In this document: positions 1-10,700 of the stretch, one piece after another
Layout of the letters: each line of letters begins with the position of its first letter
Position numbering within the stretch: position 1 is the first letter of the stretch
Origin: an uncultured Bacilli bacterium
Lineage (GTDB): Bacteria > Bacillota_I > Bacilli_A > RF39 > UBA660
Assembly: GCA_934129945.1 (NCBI GenBank)
Contig: CAKOXC010000001.1
Coordinates: 124,001-188,000 of the forward strand
DNA length: 64,000 bases
Direction of reading: 5' to 3'
Position numbers and translations under genes: made by a program
The notes under the pieces: generated by a model
The model's input: only the letters and a program-made list of their open reading frames with translations
Told to the model about the DNA's origin: nothing
The model's database searches: none

Positions 1-2164
1 CTGCATTTGTATTAGCCACTTGAAGTGTTGTTTTTTTAAAATTACAAATTCCATCATAACAAGCTTGAGTATTGCAACTTCCACCACCACTATCTTCATC
101 AAAATCTTTACATCTTTTTGAATAATCACTAAAATAATCAGAATATGCAAGTCTATTATATGTTCCTCCACCACATGTTTTGCTACATTTTGTTCCATCT
201 TTGTATTTAATATGACCTGTAGCACAGCAAGCTGCTGTTTTTTTACATGATATTGAAACATTGTTTTCTACGACTGAAGTACAAGCTGTACCATCAACTT
301 TTGATTTTTTCTTTTGGGTTTTTGTAGCATAAATAGTTGATGCTGCTGTATCACAAGCAGTTGGACATCCTTTATCATAAGTTGGTTCTCCATCATTTTC
401 AGTTTGATCACATGCTTTTCCACCTGATGTTTTGTCTTTTGAAGTACATCTATATTTGTTATATTTAGAATATGCTAGTCTTTCTAAAGTACCTATGCAT
501 TTAGAACTGCATTTCGTTCCATCTTTATAATCATAATTACCCTCTGTGCAATAACCTACGTTTGACACTTTTTGGATTTCAGAACATGCATCATTTCCTG
601 CTTTGCTCGTTATACATTTTTGGAAACTATATTCTGTATTTGTATCTGTAGCCTTAACAGAGAATACACAATTATCTTTTGACACCCTTCCTTCAGTTTT
701 TGTCCCGTCAGATTCTATTTGATAGCACTTCGTCTCTGCTATTCCACTTATTGCCTCACCAGCTGTGTATTCAATTTCAATACTATCATAAGTAGATGTT
801 GATTTTTTAAAAGTTGGAGCTGTTATTGTTTTTTCAATTCCATATGAAGCTTGACAAGAACCTTTAGTACCAGCTTGATTTCTTATAAATCCATATTTTG
901 TAAAAGCTTTTGTATTTGCAGAATATGATATACCAATATAAGCGTCTTTTTTGTCCATTATATAATTCGTTGTTTGATAAGTTTCTTTATTTTGGTCATT
1001 CATTCCTAACATTACACCACTAAGTCCAACTTCATTTGCTACTAATTTTATACCAATATCAGATTTATACCATTGGACACCATCAACTGAGTTACCAGCA
1101 ATAGCACCATCATCTACAACAAAATTACAACTCATTTTAGTTTTATCAATATGAGTTACTTCAAATGTTGTATCATTTGTATTACCTACATTATCTATTA
1201 AACATACATGTTTTTTACCATTTGAATTAAAAGATATTTTTTTGCTTCTTTTGTATTCACTAAAATCAGTAGGGCATTCTTGTCCCTCTATAGTTTCATC
1301 GTTAAATCCATATAAACCAGACTCATTATCATATGCACTTACTTTATAATCAATAGTTGATGAACTCCATTTATCATTTATCTTATCAGCATGATTTTGA
1401 TAAAAACTTGGAGCAAGTTTATCTATATATACTCTTACTCTCGCTATTACTGGATTACCATCTTTATCTGTAGATTTTGCTGTATAATTTTGTTGTAGTA
1501 CACTATTGGAATTAACATATAGTATTTTACTATCGCTTGTATCTACACAAACATTATTTTCTCCACCAGTACATTTAGCTATTTCTTCTTCGCCATAACC
1601 TTCATACCATGTTACTTCATTATTTTCTCCATTTGCAAATATAGTTTTTAAAATAACATTATTTTTTGTCCACCATTTCTTATTATCATTATATTCTAAA
1701 GTATTATTTAAACTACCATCATACATTTCTATTTTAAAATCTGTTGTTAGTTTATTTGGAATATTATAATCGCATACACTTTCATTACCTTCGCTTGAAT
1801 CAGAATAATCTTTTTCAATAAAATCTGAGTAAAATAATCCATCTTTTCTTTCAGATAATACTACATAACAGTCTAAAATTATCTTGTTATAATCTTTATC
1901 TATTCCATAGATATGGCCTTCTTCATCATCTGCCTGTAAATATCCTTGTTCAATTAACTCTTTAACAAATGTTGCAGTTATATTTGTATCTTCAGCAAAC
2001 TTAGCGGCAGCTACTTTTATTAAACTAACTTTGTTTTCATAATTTTTTCTATCTATTGATCTTTTAATCTTGCCATAAGTTGGTACTGCTATTGCTATTA
2101 CTATTGCAAGTACTACAATTACTGCCATTAATTCTACTAGAGTAAATCCTTTTTTATTTTTCAT
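1..2164 (-). CDS. Giant pseudopilin-like surface protein, C-terminal end beyond the window (partial)
   Basis: The minus strand is open from an ATG at 2164 to base 1 with no stop, so about 721 residues are visible and the C-terminus is missing. The N-terminus MKNKKGFTLVELMAV is a type IV prepilin processing and methylation site (cleavage after Gly6, Phe7 at +1, Glu at +5) followed by a hydrophobic helix. After it come Ig-like stretches with DNVGN/DNESG motifs, then a cysteine-rich region with two repeats containing KDGTKCS, a later Arg, and GG-x-C spacing that resemble thrombospondin type-1 repeats. It is paralogous to the 846-residue gene just upstream: the first 320 residues or so align along their length (WYEG, NDKWSSSTIDYK and CLIDNVGNTN are shared). 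Expected to be processed by a prepilin peptidase not seen here and displayed outside the cell. Whether it enters a pilus is inference. Confidence 0.8.
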   Translation of the reverse strand, partial: MKNKKGFTLVELMAVIVVLAIVIAIAVPTYGKIKRSIDRKNYENKVSLIKVAAAKFAEDTNITATFVKELIEQGYLQADDEEGHIYGIDKDYNKIILDCYVVLSERKDGLFYSDFIEKDYSDSSEGNESVCDYNIPNKLTTDFKIEMYDGSLNNTLEYNDNKKWWTKNNVILKTIFANGENNEVTWYEGYGEEEIAKCTGGENNVCVDTSDSKILYVNSNSVLQQNYTAKSTDKDGNPVIARVRVYIDKLAPSFYQNHADKINDKWSSSTIDYKVSAYDNESGLYGFNDETIEGQECPTDFSEYKRSKKISFNSNGKKHVCLIDNVGNTNDTTFEVTHIDKTKMSCNFVVDDGAIAGNSVDGVQWYKSDIGIKLVANEVGLSGVMLGMNDQNKETYQTTNYIMDKKDAYIGISYSANTKAFTKYGFIRNQAGTKGSCQASYGIEKTITAPTFKKSTSTYDSIEIEYTAGEAISGIAETKCYQIESDGTKTEGRVSKDNCVFSVKATDTNTEYSFQKCITSKAGNDACSEIQKVSNVGYCTEGNYDYKDGTKCSSKCIGTLERLAYSKYNKYRCTSKDKTSGGKACDQTENDGEPTYDKGCPTACDTAASTIYATKTQKKKSKVDGTACTSVVENNVSISCKKTAACCATGHIKYKDGTKCSKTCGGGTYNRLAYSDYFSDYSKRCKDFDEDSGGGSCNTQACYDGICNFKKTTLQVANTNA

Positions 2165-2276
2165 TCAATCACGCACTCTCTATAATTAACTTAATTATAT
2201 AATTCTTTTATTTTGCTGGTCAAGTTAAAAATTACGATATTGTAAAATTTTGGTTACTTATTAAAATATTCAAACT

Positions 2277-2311
2277 AAAAAAATCTCTTGAAAAAACAAA
2301 GAGATTTTTTT
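2277..2311 (-). terminator. Intrinsic terminator after the 846-residue pseudopilin gene
   Basis: A 12-bp inverted repeat (2278-2289 with 2299-2310) has an AT-rich loop. Read on the minus strand its 3' arm is a T-run. It sits 20 bases past the stop of the upstream paralogue and ahead of the next pseudopilin gene, so the two paralogues are probably transcribed separately. Confidence 0.75.
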
Positions 2312-2330
2312 AATAAATTTTATACAATTT

Positions 2331-4871
2331 TTATGGTTTAGTAATATTTTTCAAACAATTTCCAGCTCTATCACAAAGTTTAGTAAAAGTTGCTTTTACA
2401 TCTGTACTTCTTGAACATAATGTATCTTGTGCAGTAAGTCCACTTAAGCTTCCAGAAGCTGATCTTGCGGCTAAATTATGCTCACTTTCATAATTACCAC
2501 TCCATTTTACGTCTCTATCACCCATGCCACTTAAATTATCTTTATAATTACAAACTATATTATTAGTTAATTCTGAAGATTTTTTCATACATGTTGAATT
2601 TTTACTGTTATTATATCTTCTGCATGAAATAGTCGGATCAGTTGTATCAATATATACATTAACAGTACAATCTTTTGTATTTCCAGCATTATCATTTAGT
2701 GTTATTGTTCCAGTTGTTCCTTCAGCAGTAAATCTTTTTGAAACAGAGTTTGCTGTACAACCAGATACATCAATATTTTTACCACTAGGTGCCTCGTCTT
2801 TACAATTAACAGATATTGTTTGTGCTTTATTATGCCATACATTAGCTCCATCTGCTGTATTAGTTCCACATTTAGGAGCTGTCCAATCAAGTTTAATTTT
2901 ATACAAGTCAGTATAATCAGAACAATTACCAGCTTTATCACACGCCCTATATTTTATATAAGAAATACCTTGAACTTTTATATTTCTATTTGTACCTTTT
3001 TTGTCAGTATTATTAGCTGTTACACCAGTAGTTGTGTATTCGTAATGATCCACTCCTGATAATGCATCTGTAGAGTTTGTTGCTTTTATAAATACTTTTT
3101 TATTAGACCAAGAGTCATTTGTATAACTTACAAGAGTTGCTAAATTAGTATTACTATCAGGTTGAGATGTATCATCATTTGTAGCCCATTTATACATATT
3201 AACTGTAGGTTTTGTAGGACTAGTTTTATCTATTTTAACTGTTTGGTTACCACAAACAGTAGAGTTACCAGCGTTATCATAAACTGTTCCAGGTGATATA
3301 TCTTCATTTTTTTCTTCATTTATCACTTTAGTAACATTGCCTTTGCAACCGCTAAGAGAATCAGAACATGTTCCAACTAACTTAACACTACTATTAGTCC
3401 ATGAAGTTGGGGCACCACTACTTTCACAAGTAGGTGCTGTTTTATCCACATAAGCATTAACGCTGCAATCCTCTGTATTTCCTGCATTATCACTTATTGT
3501 AATAATTCCTACTTTTGTGTCAGTAGTAAATTCACTTTCATATGAATCCATTGTACATCCTGATAAAGAATCCAAACATTCGGTACTTATTTTTCTATTT
3601 TTATTTGTCCACGTTGTTGATGCTCCTTTTGTATTTTTACATGTTGGTTTATCTTTATCTATATAAACATTAACAGGGCAATTTGTAGTATTTCCAACAT
3701 TATCTTCTATTGTTATTTCACCAGTTTTTAAAGAAGAATTAAAAGATGCTGTATAACTTGCTTTTTTACATCCAGAGCCATCGTCTAAACATTCAACTGT
3801 AATCGATCTATCTTTGTTTGTCCAAATAGTACTATCACCTGTAACTTTACCACATTTTGGAGGCTCTTTATCTATGTGATCAATAACTAATTTCTTTTTA
3901 TTAGTATTACCAACATTATCTATTAGACATACTGTTTTTTCACCATTTTCTTCAAAAGTAATTTCTTTTGCTTTTTGGTATTTTTCTTTTTCAATTGGGC
4001 AATCTTGAAAATCTTCTACATATAAATACCCATATAATCCTGATTCATTATCATACGCACTTATTTTATAATCAATAGTTGATGAACTCCATTTATCATT
4101 AATCTTAGAAGCATCATTTTGATAAAAATTAGGTGTTATTTTATCAATATATACTCTTATTCTTGCTACAACTGGATTACCATCTTTATCAATAGATTTT
4201 GCTGTATAGTTTTGTTGTAATACACTATCTGAATTTACATAAAGGATTTTACTATCTAATGAATCAACGCAAACACCATCAGTTTTATTATCACATGTTT
4301 TAATTGCTATATCTCCAAATCCTTCATACCATGTTACTTCATTATTTTCATTATTTTTAAATACTGATTTTAAAGTAACATTAGTTTTAGTCCAGTATTT
4401 TTTATCTTCATTATATTCAATTTTATTATCAGTATCACGTTCATACATTTCTATTTTAAAATCAGTTGTTAAATTATTTAATTTATTATAATCACATAAA
4501 CCATTTTCATTCTTATAATCTTTTTCTAATATTTCAGAATAAAATACCCCATTTTTTCTTTCTAATAAGATAACATAACAATTTATATTAATTTTTTCAT
4601 GTTTACTATTTAAACCATAAACAATTCCGTCTTCATCTGCTTCAAGATAACCATTATCAACAAGTTCTTTAACATAAACAGCAGTTATATTAGTATCTTC
4701 TGCAAATTTTTGGGCAGCTATTTTTATCATTTCTTGTTTATTTTGATTATTTTTTTCTTCAATAGAAAATTTTATTTTACTATAACTAGGTATAGCTATT
4801 GCGATTACTATTGCAATTACTATAATCACTGCCATTAGTTCTACCAAGGTAAATCCACTATGTTTTTTCAT
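2331..4871 (-). CDS. Giant pseudopilin-like protein with Ig-like DNAGN repeats (846 aa)
   Basis: The prepilin motif SGFTLVELMAV lies at residues 5-15 (cleavage after Gly6, Glu at +5), then a hydrophobic helix to about residue 29. Residues 35-120 resemble the globular part of a pseudopilin; the rest is far longer than ordinary pilins. From about residue 338 to 750 there is a run of Ig-like modules, each with W-T/H-N, E/N-C-x-D, SGC, DNxGNT, C-x-VNxYID and a P-x-C pair, so regular disulfides are likely. Such DxAGN modules are common in bacterial adhesins. It is a tandem paralogue of the gene at 1-2164. The start is set by the ATG 7 bases after an AGGGTGA-like site. A role as an adhesive pilus tip or surface protein is inference; no pilus assembly genes are in view. 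Confidence 0.85.
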   Translation of the reverse strand: MKKHSGFTLVELMAVIIVIAIVIAIAIPSYSKIKFSIEEKNNQNKQEMIKIAAQKFAEDTNITAVYVKELVDNGYLEADEDGIVYGLNSKHEKININCYVILLERKNGVFYSEILEKDYKNENGLCDYNKLNNLTTDFKIEMYERDTDNKIEYNEDKKYWTKTNVTLKSVFKNNENNEVTWYEGFGDIAIKTCDNKTDGVCVDSLDSKILYVNSDSVLQQNYTAKSIDKDGNPVVARIRVYIDKITPNFYQNDASKINDKWSSSTIDYKISAYDNESGLYGYLYVEDFQDCPIEKEKYQKAKEITFEENGEKTVCLIDNVGNTNKKKLVIDHIDKEPPKCGKVTGDSTIWTNKDRSITVECLDDGSGCKKASYTASFNSSLKTGEITIEDNVGNTTNCPVNVYIDKDKPTCKNTKGASTTWTNKNRKISTECLDSLSGCTMDSYESEFTTDTKVGIITISDNAGNTEDCSVNAYVDKTAPTCESSGAPTSWTNSSVKLVGTCSDSLSGCKGNVTKVINEEKNEDISPGTVYDNAGNSTVCGNQTVKIDKTSPTKPTVNMYKWATNDDTSQPDSNTNLATLVSYTNDSWSNKKVFIKATNSTDALSGVDHYEYTTTGVTANNTDKKGTNRNIKVQGISYIKYRACDKAGNCSDYTDLYKIKLDWTAPKCGTNTADGANVWHNKAQTISVNCKDEAPSGKNIDVSGCTANSVSKRFTAEGTTGTITLNDNAGNTKDCTVNVYIDTTDPTISCRRYNNSKNSTCMKKSSELTNNIVCNYKDNLSGMGDRDVKWSGNYESEHNLAARSASGSLSGLTAQDTLCSRSTDVKATFTKLCDRAGNCLKNITKP

Positions 4872-4920
4872 TTAATCACCCTTATTATAGCTAAATTATA
4901 TCATAAATTTAATTTACTCC

Positions 4921-4952
4921 AAAAGAAAAACCTTTAATTTTACTTAAAGGTT
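4921..4952 (-). terminator. Intrinsic terminator of ychF
   Basis: A perfect 9-bp stem AACCTTTAA/TTAAAGGTT (4929-4937 and 4944-4952) with a 6-base loop is followed on the minus strand by TTTCTTTT. The TAA of ychF lies in the stem. Confidence 0.85.
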
Positions 4953-6051
4953 ACACATTGAATCTAAAATAACAAATATCTCCATCTTGCATTAAATAAT
5001 CTTTTCCTTCTATACGAAGTTTTCCTGCCTCTTGAACTTTTTTCTCATCGCCAAGTTCTTCTAAATCAGAAAAAGATGTTACCTCTGCTTTAATAAATCC
5101 ACGCTGTATATCACTATGAATTAATCCAGCACATTCTTTGGCTGTCATTCCTTTTCTAAAAGTCCATGCTCTGCATTCATCAGGTCCTGATGTAAAGAAC
5201 GTTTGTAATCCAAGTAAATTATAGGTAGCGAATATTAGTTTATCAAGTCCAGAACTTGTTATTCCAAGTTCATTTAAGAATTGTTTTTTATCACTTTCTT
5301 CTAATTCTGCAAGTTCACTCTCCATTTTAGCACACATTACAATTACAGAATTATTTTCATTTGCAGCATATTCTTTTACTTTTTTTGTATATTCATTTTC
5401 TCCAAGTACTACATCGTCTTCTTTTACATTAGCTACATAAATTATTGGTTTTAATGTTATAAAATTAAATGCTCTAATTGCTTGAATTTCATCTTCAGTA
5501 AGTTCAAGACTCCTTATAGGTTGATTTTTAATTAATGCTTCTTGACATTTTTTTAAAACATTAAGTTCTAAAACCGTATCTTTATCTTTTGTTGTTTCAG
5601 CTTTCTTACTTATTTTATTAATTCTATTTTCAATTATTTCTAAGTCAGCTAAAATTAATTCAACATTAATAATTTCTATATCTCTAATTGGATCAGTTTT
5701 TCCTTCTACATGAATAATATTTTCATCATCAAAGCATCTTATTACTTCAACTATAGCATCTACTTCTCTTATGTGGGATAAGAATTTATTACCCAATCCT
5801 TCTCCTTTAGATGCTCCTTTTACAAGTCCAGCTATATCTGTAAATTCAAATGTTGTAGGTACTTCATTTTTAGGCATATATAAATCACATAAAAAAGTAA
5901 GTCTTGAATCTGGTACTGTTACTACACCAACATTTGGTTCTATTGTAGCAAAAGGATAATTTGCTGCTAATATATTTTTTTTCGTTATTGCATTAAACAT
6001 TGTTGATTTTCCAACATTTGGAAGTCCAACTATTCCGGCTTTTAATGCCAT
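4951..6051 (-). CDS. ychF: Redox-regulated P-loop ATPase YchF
   Basis: A 366-residue OBG-family P-loop NTPase of the usual YchF length. Visible are the G1 motif GLPNVGKST (residues 8-16), the G3 region DIAGLVKGASKGEG, and NVKEDD in place of the NKxD guanine motif, the change that makes YchF prefer ATP. A C-terminal TGS domain begins near FFTSGPDECRAW. In other bacteria it binds ribosomes and affects stress responses and leaderless translation. In relatives ychF follows parB-mscS-DUF951. Here about 11 kb of accessory genes lie between DUF951 and ychF, so the order is kept but split. Confidence 0.97.
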   Translation of the reverse strand: MALKAGIVGLPNVGKSTMFNAITKKNILAANYPFATIEPNVGVVTVPDSRLTFLCDLYMPKNEVPTTFEFTDIAGLVKGASKGEGLGNKFLSHIREVDAIVEVIRCFDDENIIHVEGKTDPIRDIEIINVELILADLEIIENRINKISKKAETTKDKDTVLELNVLKKCQEALIKNQPIRSLELTEDEIQAIRAFNFITLKPIIYVANVKEDDVVLGENEYTKKVKEYAANENNSVIVMCAKMESELAELEESDKKQFLNELGITSSGLDKLIFATYNLLGLQTFFTSGPDECRAWTFRKGMTAKECAGLIHSDIQRGFIKAEVTSFSDLEELGDEKKVQEAGKLRIEGKDYLMQDGDICYFRFNV

Positions 6052-6100
6052 ATAATCACATCCTCATCTTATTAAGTATAACATTATTTTTATTTATTTT

Positions 6101-6919
6101 CTATAATATAATTTTATGGTTAATGTAACATGATTCTTCTAACGAATTATAAATATTTTGAATTTGTTCAAAAATAATTTGCTTATTCTCACTTTTTCTT
6201 TGAGAAGCATCATAATACATTAATAATTCATCCGAAGAATCTAAATTATAATTTGAAACATATCTACATAATTCATTTATTTTTTCTTTCTGTTTACATA
6301 TATCAAAATTATTTGCATTTCTTTTATTCTTATAATAAGTTATTATCGTCTTTTCTATAACAGAAATATCATAATATCTTCTAAAAACTTCAGCTATTAA
6401 ATTATTTTCTAAGTTTTCTAAAATATCTTCTTTTTCTTTAAAAATTTTTTTTCTTTCTTTTTCAAATATTTCATTACCTTTAGAGGGCCTAAATCTAAAA
6501 TTTGAATCTTTTAAAATACTTAAAGCTTTATCGTTCAATTCTTCATATGATTTATATTCAAAAAAATAATTTTTAGCTTTAGAATTTATTTGTAAACTAT
6601 CGCAATAATTAGCTATATTTCTAAGACTACTAAAATATCTAATTATTACTTGCATATTAATGAACATATTTTTATTATCAGAATTATCCAATATGTATTT
6701 TAATTCATCAGATAATAGTACTAAAAGATCTCTTGCTTGGTAACAATCTAACAAAAATATTTCTAAATATTGTGAAATCACATCATTGGTTAAAAATAAT
6801 TTTTTTAATTCTTCACCAGTATATGTAGACATTAAAGAGCAATTAGAATAACGATTTTTATTACCTAAATTCTTAAAATAAAATTTTTTTAAAAATTCAA
6901 AATCTTCATTTATATTCAT
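6101..6919 (-). CDS. Hypothetical helical protein (272 aa)
   Basis: I do not recognise this protein. It has no signal peptide, membrane segment or catalytic motif that I can see. It is rich in Lys, Glu, Asn and Ile and looks mostly alpha-helical, with a strongly charged stretch around residues 150-175. The ATG follows AGGGTGAACTT, a good ribosome binding site, which supports translation. It lies 50 bases upstream of ychF on the same strand, and no terminator is obvious between them, so cotranscription with ychF is possible. The terminator at 6974-7000 isolates it from the gene upstream. Confidence 0.6.
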   Translation of the reverse strand: MNINEDFEFLKKFYFKNLGNKNRYSNCSLMSTYTGEELKKLFLTNDVISQYLEIFLLDCYQARDLLVLLSDELKYILDNSDNKNMFINMQVIIRYFSSLRNIANYCDSLQINSKAKNYFFEYKSYEELNDKALSILKDSNFRFRPSKGNEIFEKERKKIFKEKEDILENLENNLIAEVFRRYYDISVIEKTIITYYKNKRNANNFDICKQKEKINELCRYVSNYNLDSSDELLMYYDASQRKSENKQIIFEQIQNIYNSLEESCYINHKIIL

Positions 6920-6973
6920 AAGTTCACCCTTTTTCGTGCTAGTTATTATATAAAATATTTAATCAAAATACAA

Positions 6974-7000
6974 GAAAAAAAGGTTGAAATTTCAACCTTT
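6974..7000 (-). terminator. Intrinsic terminator (11-bp perfect palindrome)
   Basis: AAAGGTTGAAA followed directly by its reverse complement (6979-6989/6990-7000), then TTTTTTCTTG on the minus strand. It overlaps the stop of the 249-residue gene. Confidence 0.85.
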
Positions 7001-7748
7001 AGTTAATATCATCAATTAATACTTTATTATTCTTTATAATATAAGTAATTTTAACTTCTTCTTCTTTTTTACCTATTTTACTAATATTATCTTTATTAAT
7101 ATATTTTAATATTTTATTTTTACTAGTATTTCCACTTAAATAATCATTAATCTCTTTTGTATCTTTATTATTTTCATTATAATAATTTACTATTTCATAT
7201 GGATTTATTACAACGTACTTATTATATTTTATGATATATTTATTATTTTTCTTTTTAACAGTATCTATCTCATATTTTACTATTTTTTCAGATGCTATTT
7301 GAGCATATGACTTTTTATCTTTAATTATACTAAATGTATTTTTTTCACTATTATAAATTATGCTTTTTTCATTCATTACTGGTGTAATTCCAATATTTAT
7401 TAAATCTTGTTCTTTTATATCTATATTAAATATACTGTTTATTAATTTTCTTAACTCACCAGTAGTTAAAGTATCTTTATCAAGTTCATAATAAGAATAA
7501 TCAAGAGCATATAAAATATATCTATCATTATCTTTTGAGGTAGTATCTTCTACATCATCCATATAACTCATATACTTGTCACTAATTTCATTTATTTTTA
7601 TTTCTTCAAGTTTTGTTAGTTTATGATTATTTCTTACGATAAAACAAATGGCTAGCACTAAAAATATTAATATTAATACCCCTAGTGTTATTAGTTTAAC
7701 TTTTTTATCTTTAAAAATATTTTTAAATTTTTCTTTTATTTTTTTCAT
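6999..7748 (-). CDS. Hypothetical membrane-anchored extracellular protein (249 aa)
   Basis: A short basic N-terminus (MKKIKEKFKNIFKDKK) precedes a hydrophobic segment at about residues 18-39, so the rest is probably outside the membrane. The ectodomain is Lys/Asn/Ile-rich with no cysteines and no family I can name. The start follows GAGGTTGTT. It lies 14 bases downstream of the 2561-residue surface protein and ends at a strong terminator, so these two genes form an operon. A partner or secretion-support role for the giant protein is an inference from position only. Confidence 0.65.
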   Translation of the reverse strand: MKKIKEKFKNIFKDKKVKLITLGVLILIFLVLAICFIVRNNHKLTKLEEIKINEISDKYMSYMDDVEDTTSKDNDRYILYALDYSYYELDKDTLTTGELRKLINSIFNIDIKEQDLINIGITPVMNEKSIIYNSEKNTFSIIKDKKSYAQIASEKIVKYEIDTVKKKNNKYIIKYNKYVVINPYEIVNYYNENNKDTKEINDYLSGNTSKNKILKYINKDNISKIGKKEEEVKITYIIKNNKVLIDDIN

Positions 7749-7762
7749 AACAACCTCTTTTT

Positions 7763-10700
7763 CTAATTACTTCCTATGAAAGTAATTCTGGCATAACCAT
7801 TTCTTTTTTTAGAATAATTTGCTATAGCTTCTTCACTTACATTTGTTGTTGAAACTGTCTTAGTAGCTTCTTCACTAGATTCTTCACATTCATAACAATA
7901 CATTACTTTATTTGTTAATGTGTTTGCTAAATAACCAGATCCGCCACCGGATCCACCATTCGCTGCGCTTCCACCACCATAATATCCAGCTCCACCACCA
8001 CCAGCAGAATATGCTGTAGATGTTACTGAGCCACCTAATCCAAAGCTTCCAGCTGAATATCTATATCCAGCTCCACCTGATGTTTGTGTTCCACCTTGAG
8101 CCTGATAAGTACCTTTACCTTTAGATCCGATATAGCCACCAGCAGAACCACCTATTCCATTATTTTGATAACCACTGTGTCCACCACCAGCTCCAGATAC
8201 AATTAATATTTTGTCTTTATTATTTTCTAAAGTAGCAAGTAACCCTGATGTCGTGGCAATATGTGTTGCACCACCTCCACCTGTAGAATAACCAACAGAT
8301 GCATTATTATTGCCTGAACCTTTTCCACCGCCATTGTAACCACCAACGCCAGCTTTTTGTCCCATTTGGCCAACTACTATATATAAAACATCTCCTTTAT
8401 TAAGATTAACTTCACCAGTAGAATATCCACCAAATCCGCTATCTGAAATGCTATCACCTTGAGCTCCCCAAGTTTCTAGCTTATATAATCCAGTGTTTAA
8501 AACTGTAAGCTTTTCTTCTTGTCCTAAATATTCAAATTCTAAAGTTTCATTTTCACTCATTGAAGTTCTAATTATTGGATAAGCTTTTTGCTTACCATCA
8601 ACTGTTTCTGTTTTTAATACAAAAGATTTATCAGCAAAATTCACATTACCTTTTATTGCTAAATTTCCAGTTACATAACCATCATAGAAGTTTAATGTTC
8701 CATTTTGCTCAAGTCCAATATCGTTACCAATTATTTTTACTTCTTCTAAATCTATTGTTGCATCAGTTGTACCAATTGTTAATATTTTATTATTTATAAC
8801 TGGTGTTTTTTCACTATTTGTTATTGTTCCATTATGTAGTGTCATTTCTCCATTATTTACAACTTGACCAGTTAATGTTTTACTATTTAAATCAAATATA
8901 ATTTTTCTTGAATTAGTTATATCTCCAGTATAATTTTTTAATAAGACAATTGTATCACCATCAGTAGCTCCATCAAAAGCAAGTTGTAATGAATTATATT
9001 TTTTCTTACCTACTTGTGCTACCGCATCTGAATAATCCTCATCAACTCTTTGTAAGATACAATAATTCATTCCTGTTACATTATCATAATAATTATTAAC
9101 TTCATAGTCTGTTGCAGATTCAGTTGTAGTATCTGGTTTTGGATCTGTTGATCCCATTAATTTTCCATCATAATATTTAAAGTAGCCATTAACTTTTTTA
9201 ACACCTATTCCAGTTGTTGAACCACTTGATTTTATTGTTGGATTTGTTGTTGATACTAAACCATCATTATCACCTAACGTAACTGTACCTAAATTAACAT
9301 AAATACCGTATGCTGTATTTGTATCATGAACATTTATTGTTCCTCCAGTAACTGTTGCACTATTATTTGCTGTTTCATTATAGATACCATATGCAATATT
9401 GCCACCAGTTACCTCAATATTACCTGAATTCATTTCAACTGTTCCAGTTCCTTGATTTTTTATTCCATAATGATTAGAATAAAAAGCTTTATCTTTTACA
9501 GTTAAATCAGAATTATTTATAATTAAATTGCCCTTTTGCATTAATAATCCAGCTAATTCACTATAACCAGTGCTTGTTTTATTTATGGTAAATTGGCTAT
9601 TTTTTAATTCTATAGTTCCATTATAATTCGCTATTAAATTGTAATTATTATTTAAAGTTAATTCATAATTACAAACAACATTTTCAAGCAATGCATTACC
9701 ATAATTGATTATTGAACCATTTATAGTACCAGAAATATATTTCAATGTATTTTTTGAATTATTATTGTTTATATTTCCATCAATATTCATCTCATTTATC
9801 TCAATATTTGAATCAACATTTCCACCAGTATAAAAAATACTTTTTGCACTAATATTGTTCATCATCAAAGAACTTTTACTATTTTTACTAACAGAATTTC
9901 TGTCGGAAATTAAGGAGCAATTTTTAATATTTTCTTCTTTTTGAGATGATGAATAAAAACTATATTCTTTTCCTGTATAATTTCCACCATCTATATTTAA
10001 TGTTCCAATATTATTTATGGCTGTTTTTGTAGCTGTAATTGTTGAATTATTCATATTTAAAGTAGCATTAGTATTATTTTTAATTCCTTGTAAAGTGTTG
10101 ATACTAACATTATTTAATGTAATAACACCTGTACCATCATTTAATATTATATTTTTTTCTGTTGAAATATTTTCTAATGAAATATCGTTTATATTTAATG
10201 TCCCTGTGTTATTAAATAATTCAAAAGATGTTTTAATATATACCTTGCCATTATGGTTGTCACTTGTGTCAATTATATTTAAAGCATTAGTATTTTTTAT
10301 ACCATACGATGTACTAATTGAATAACCATTTAAATCTAAAGTTATATTTCCAGAATTATTTATTTCGTAATAAGCTGATACACTTTTTAATAATTTTAAT
10401 GTATCATTTTCACTAGCACTATTAATAGCATCACTTAATTTTATATATTTAGTATTAGTTGTTTCATTTATAATAACTTCTGTTTCTTTAACTAAAATAT
10501 CAGTTATGTATGTATTTCCATCGACTATTTCTTCACCAAATTCTTCAGCATATCCGTCAGCTATATTTTTAATTCCACCATAATATGCAGCAGTCTGACC
10601 TTTTAATATACCATCATAAAAATTAACTGTTCCACTTTGAATATAAATACCGTACGTTGATCCTACTATTTCTGGTGAAATACCTTCTACTGTTTTAGAA

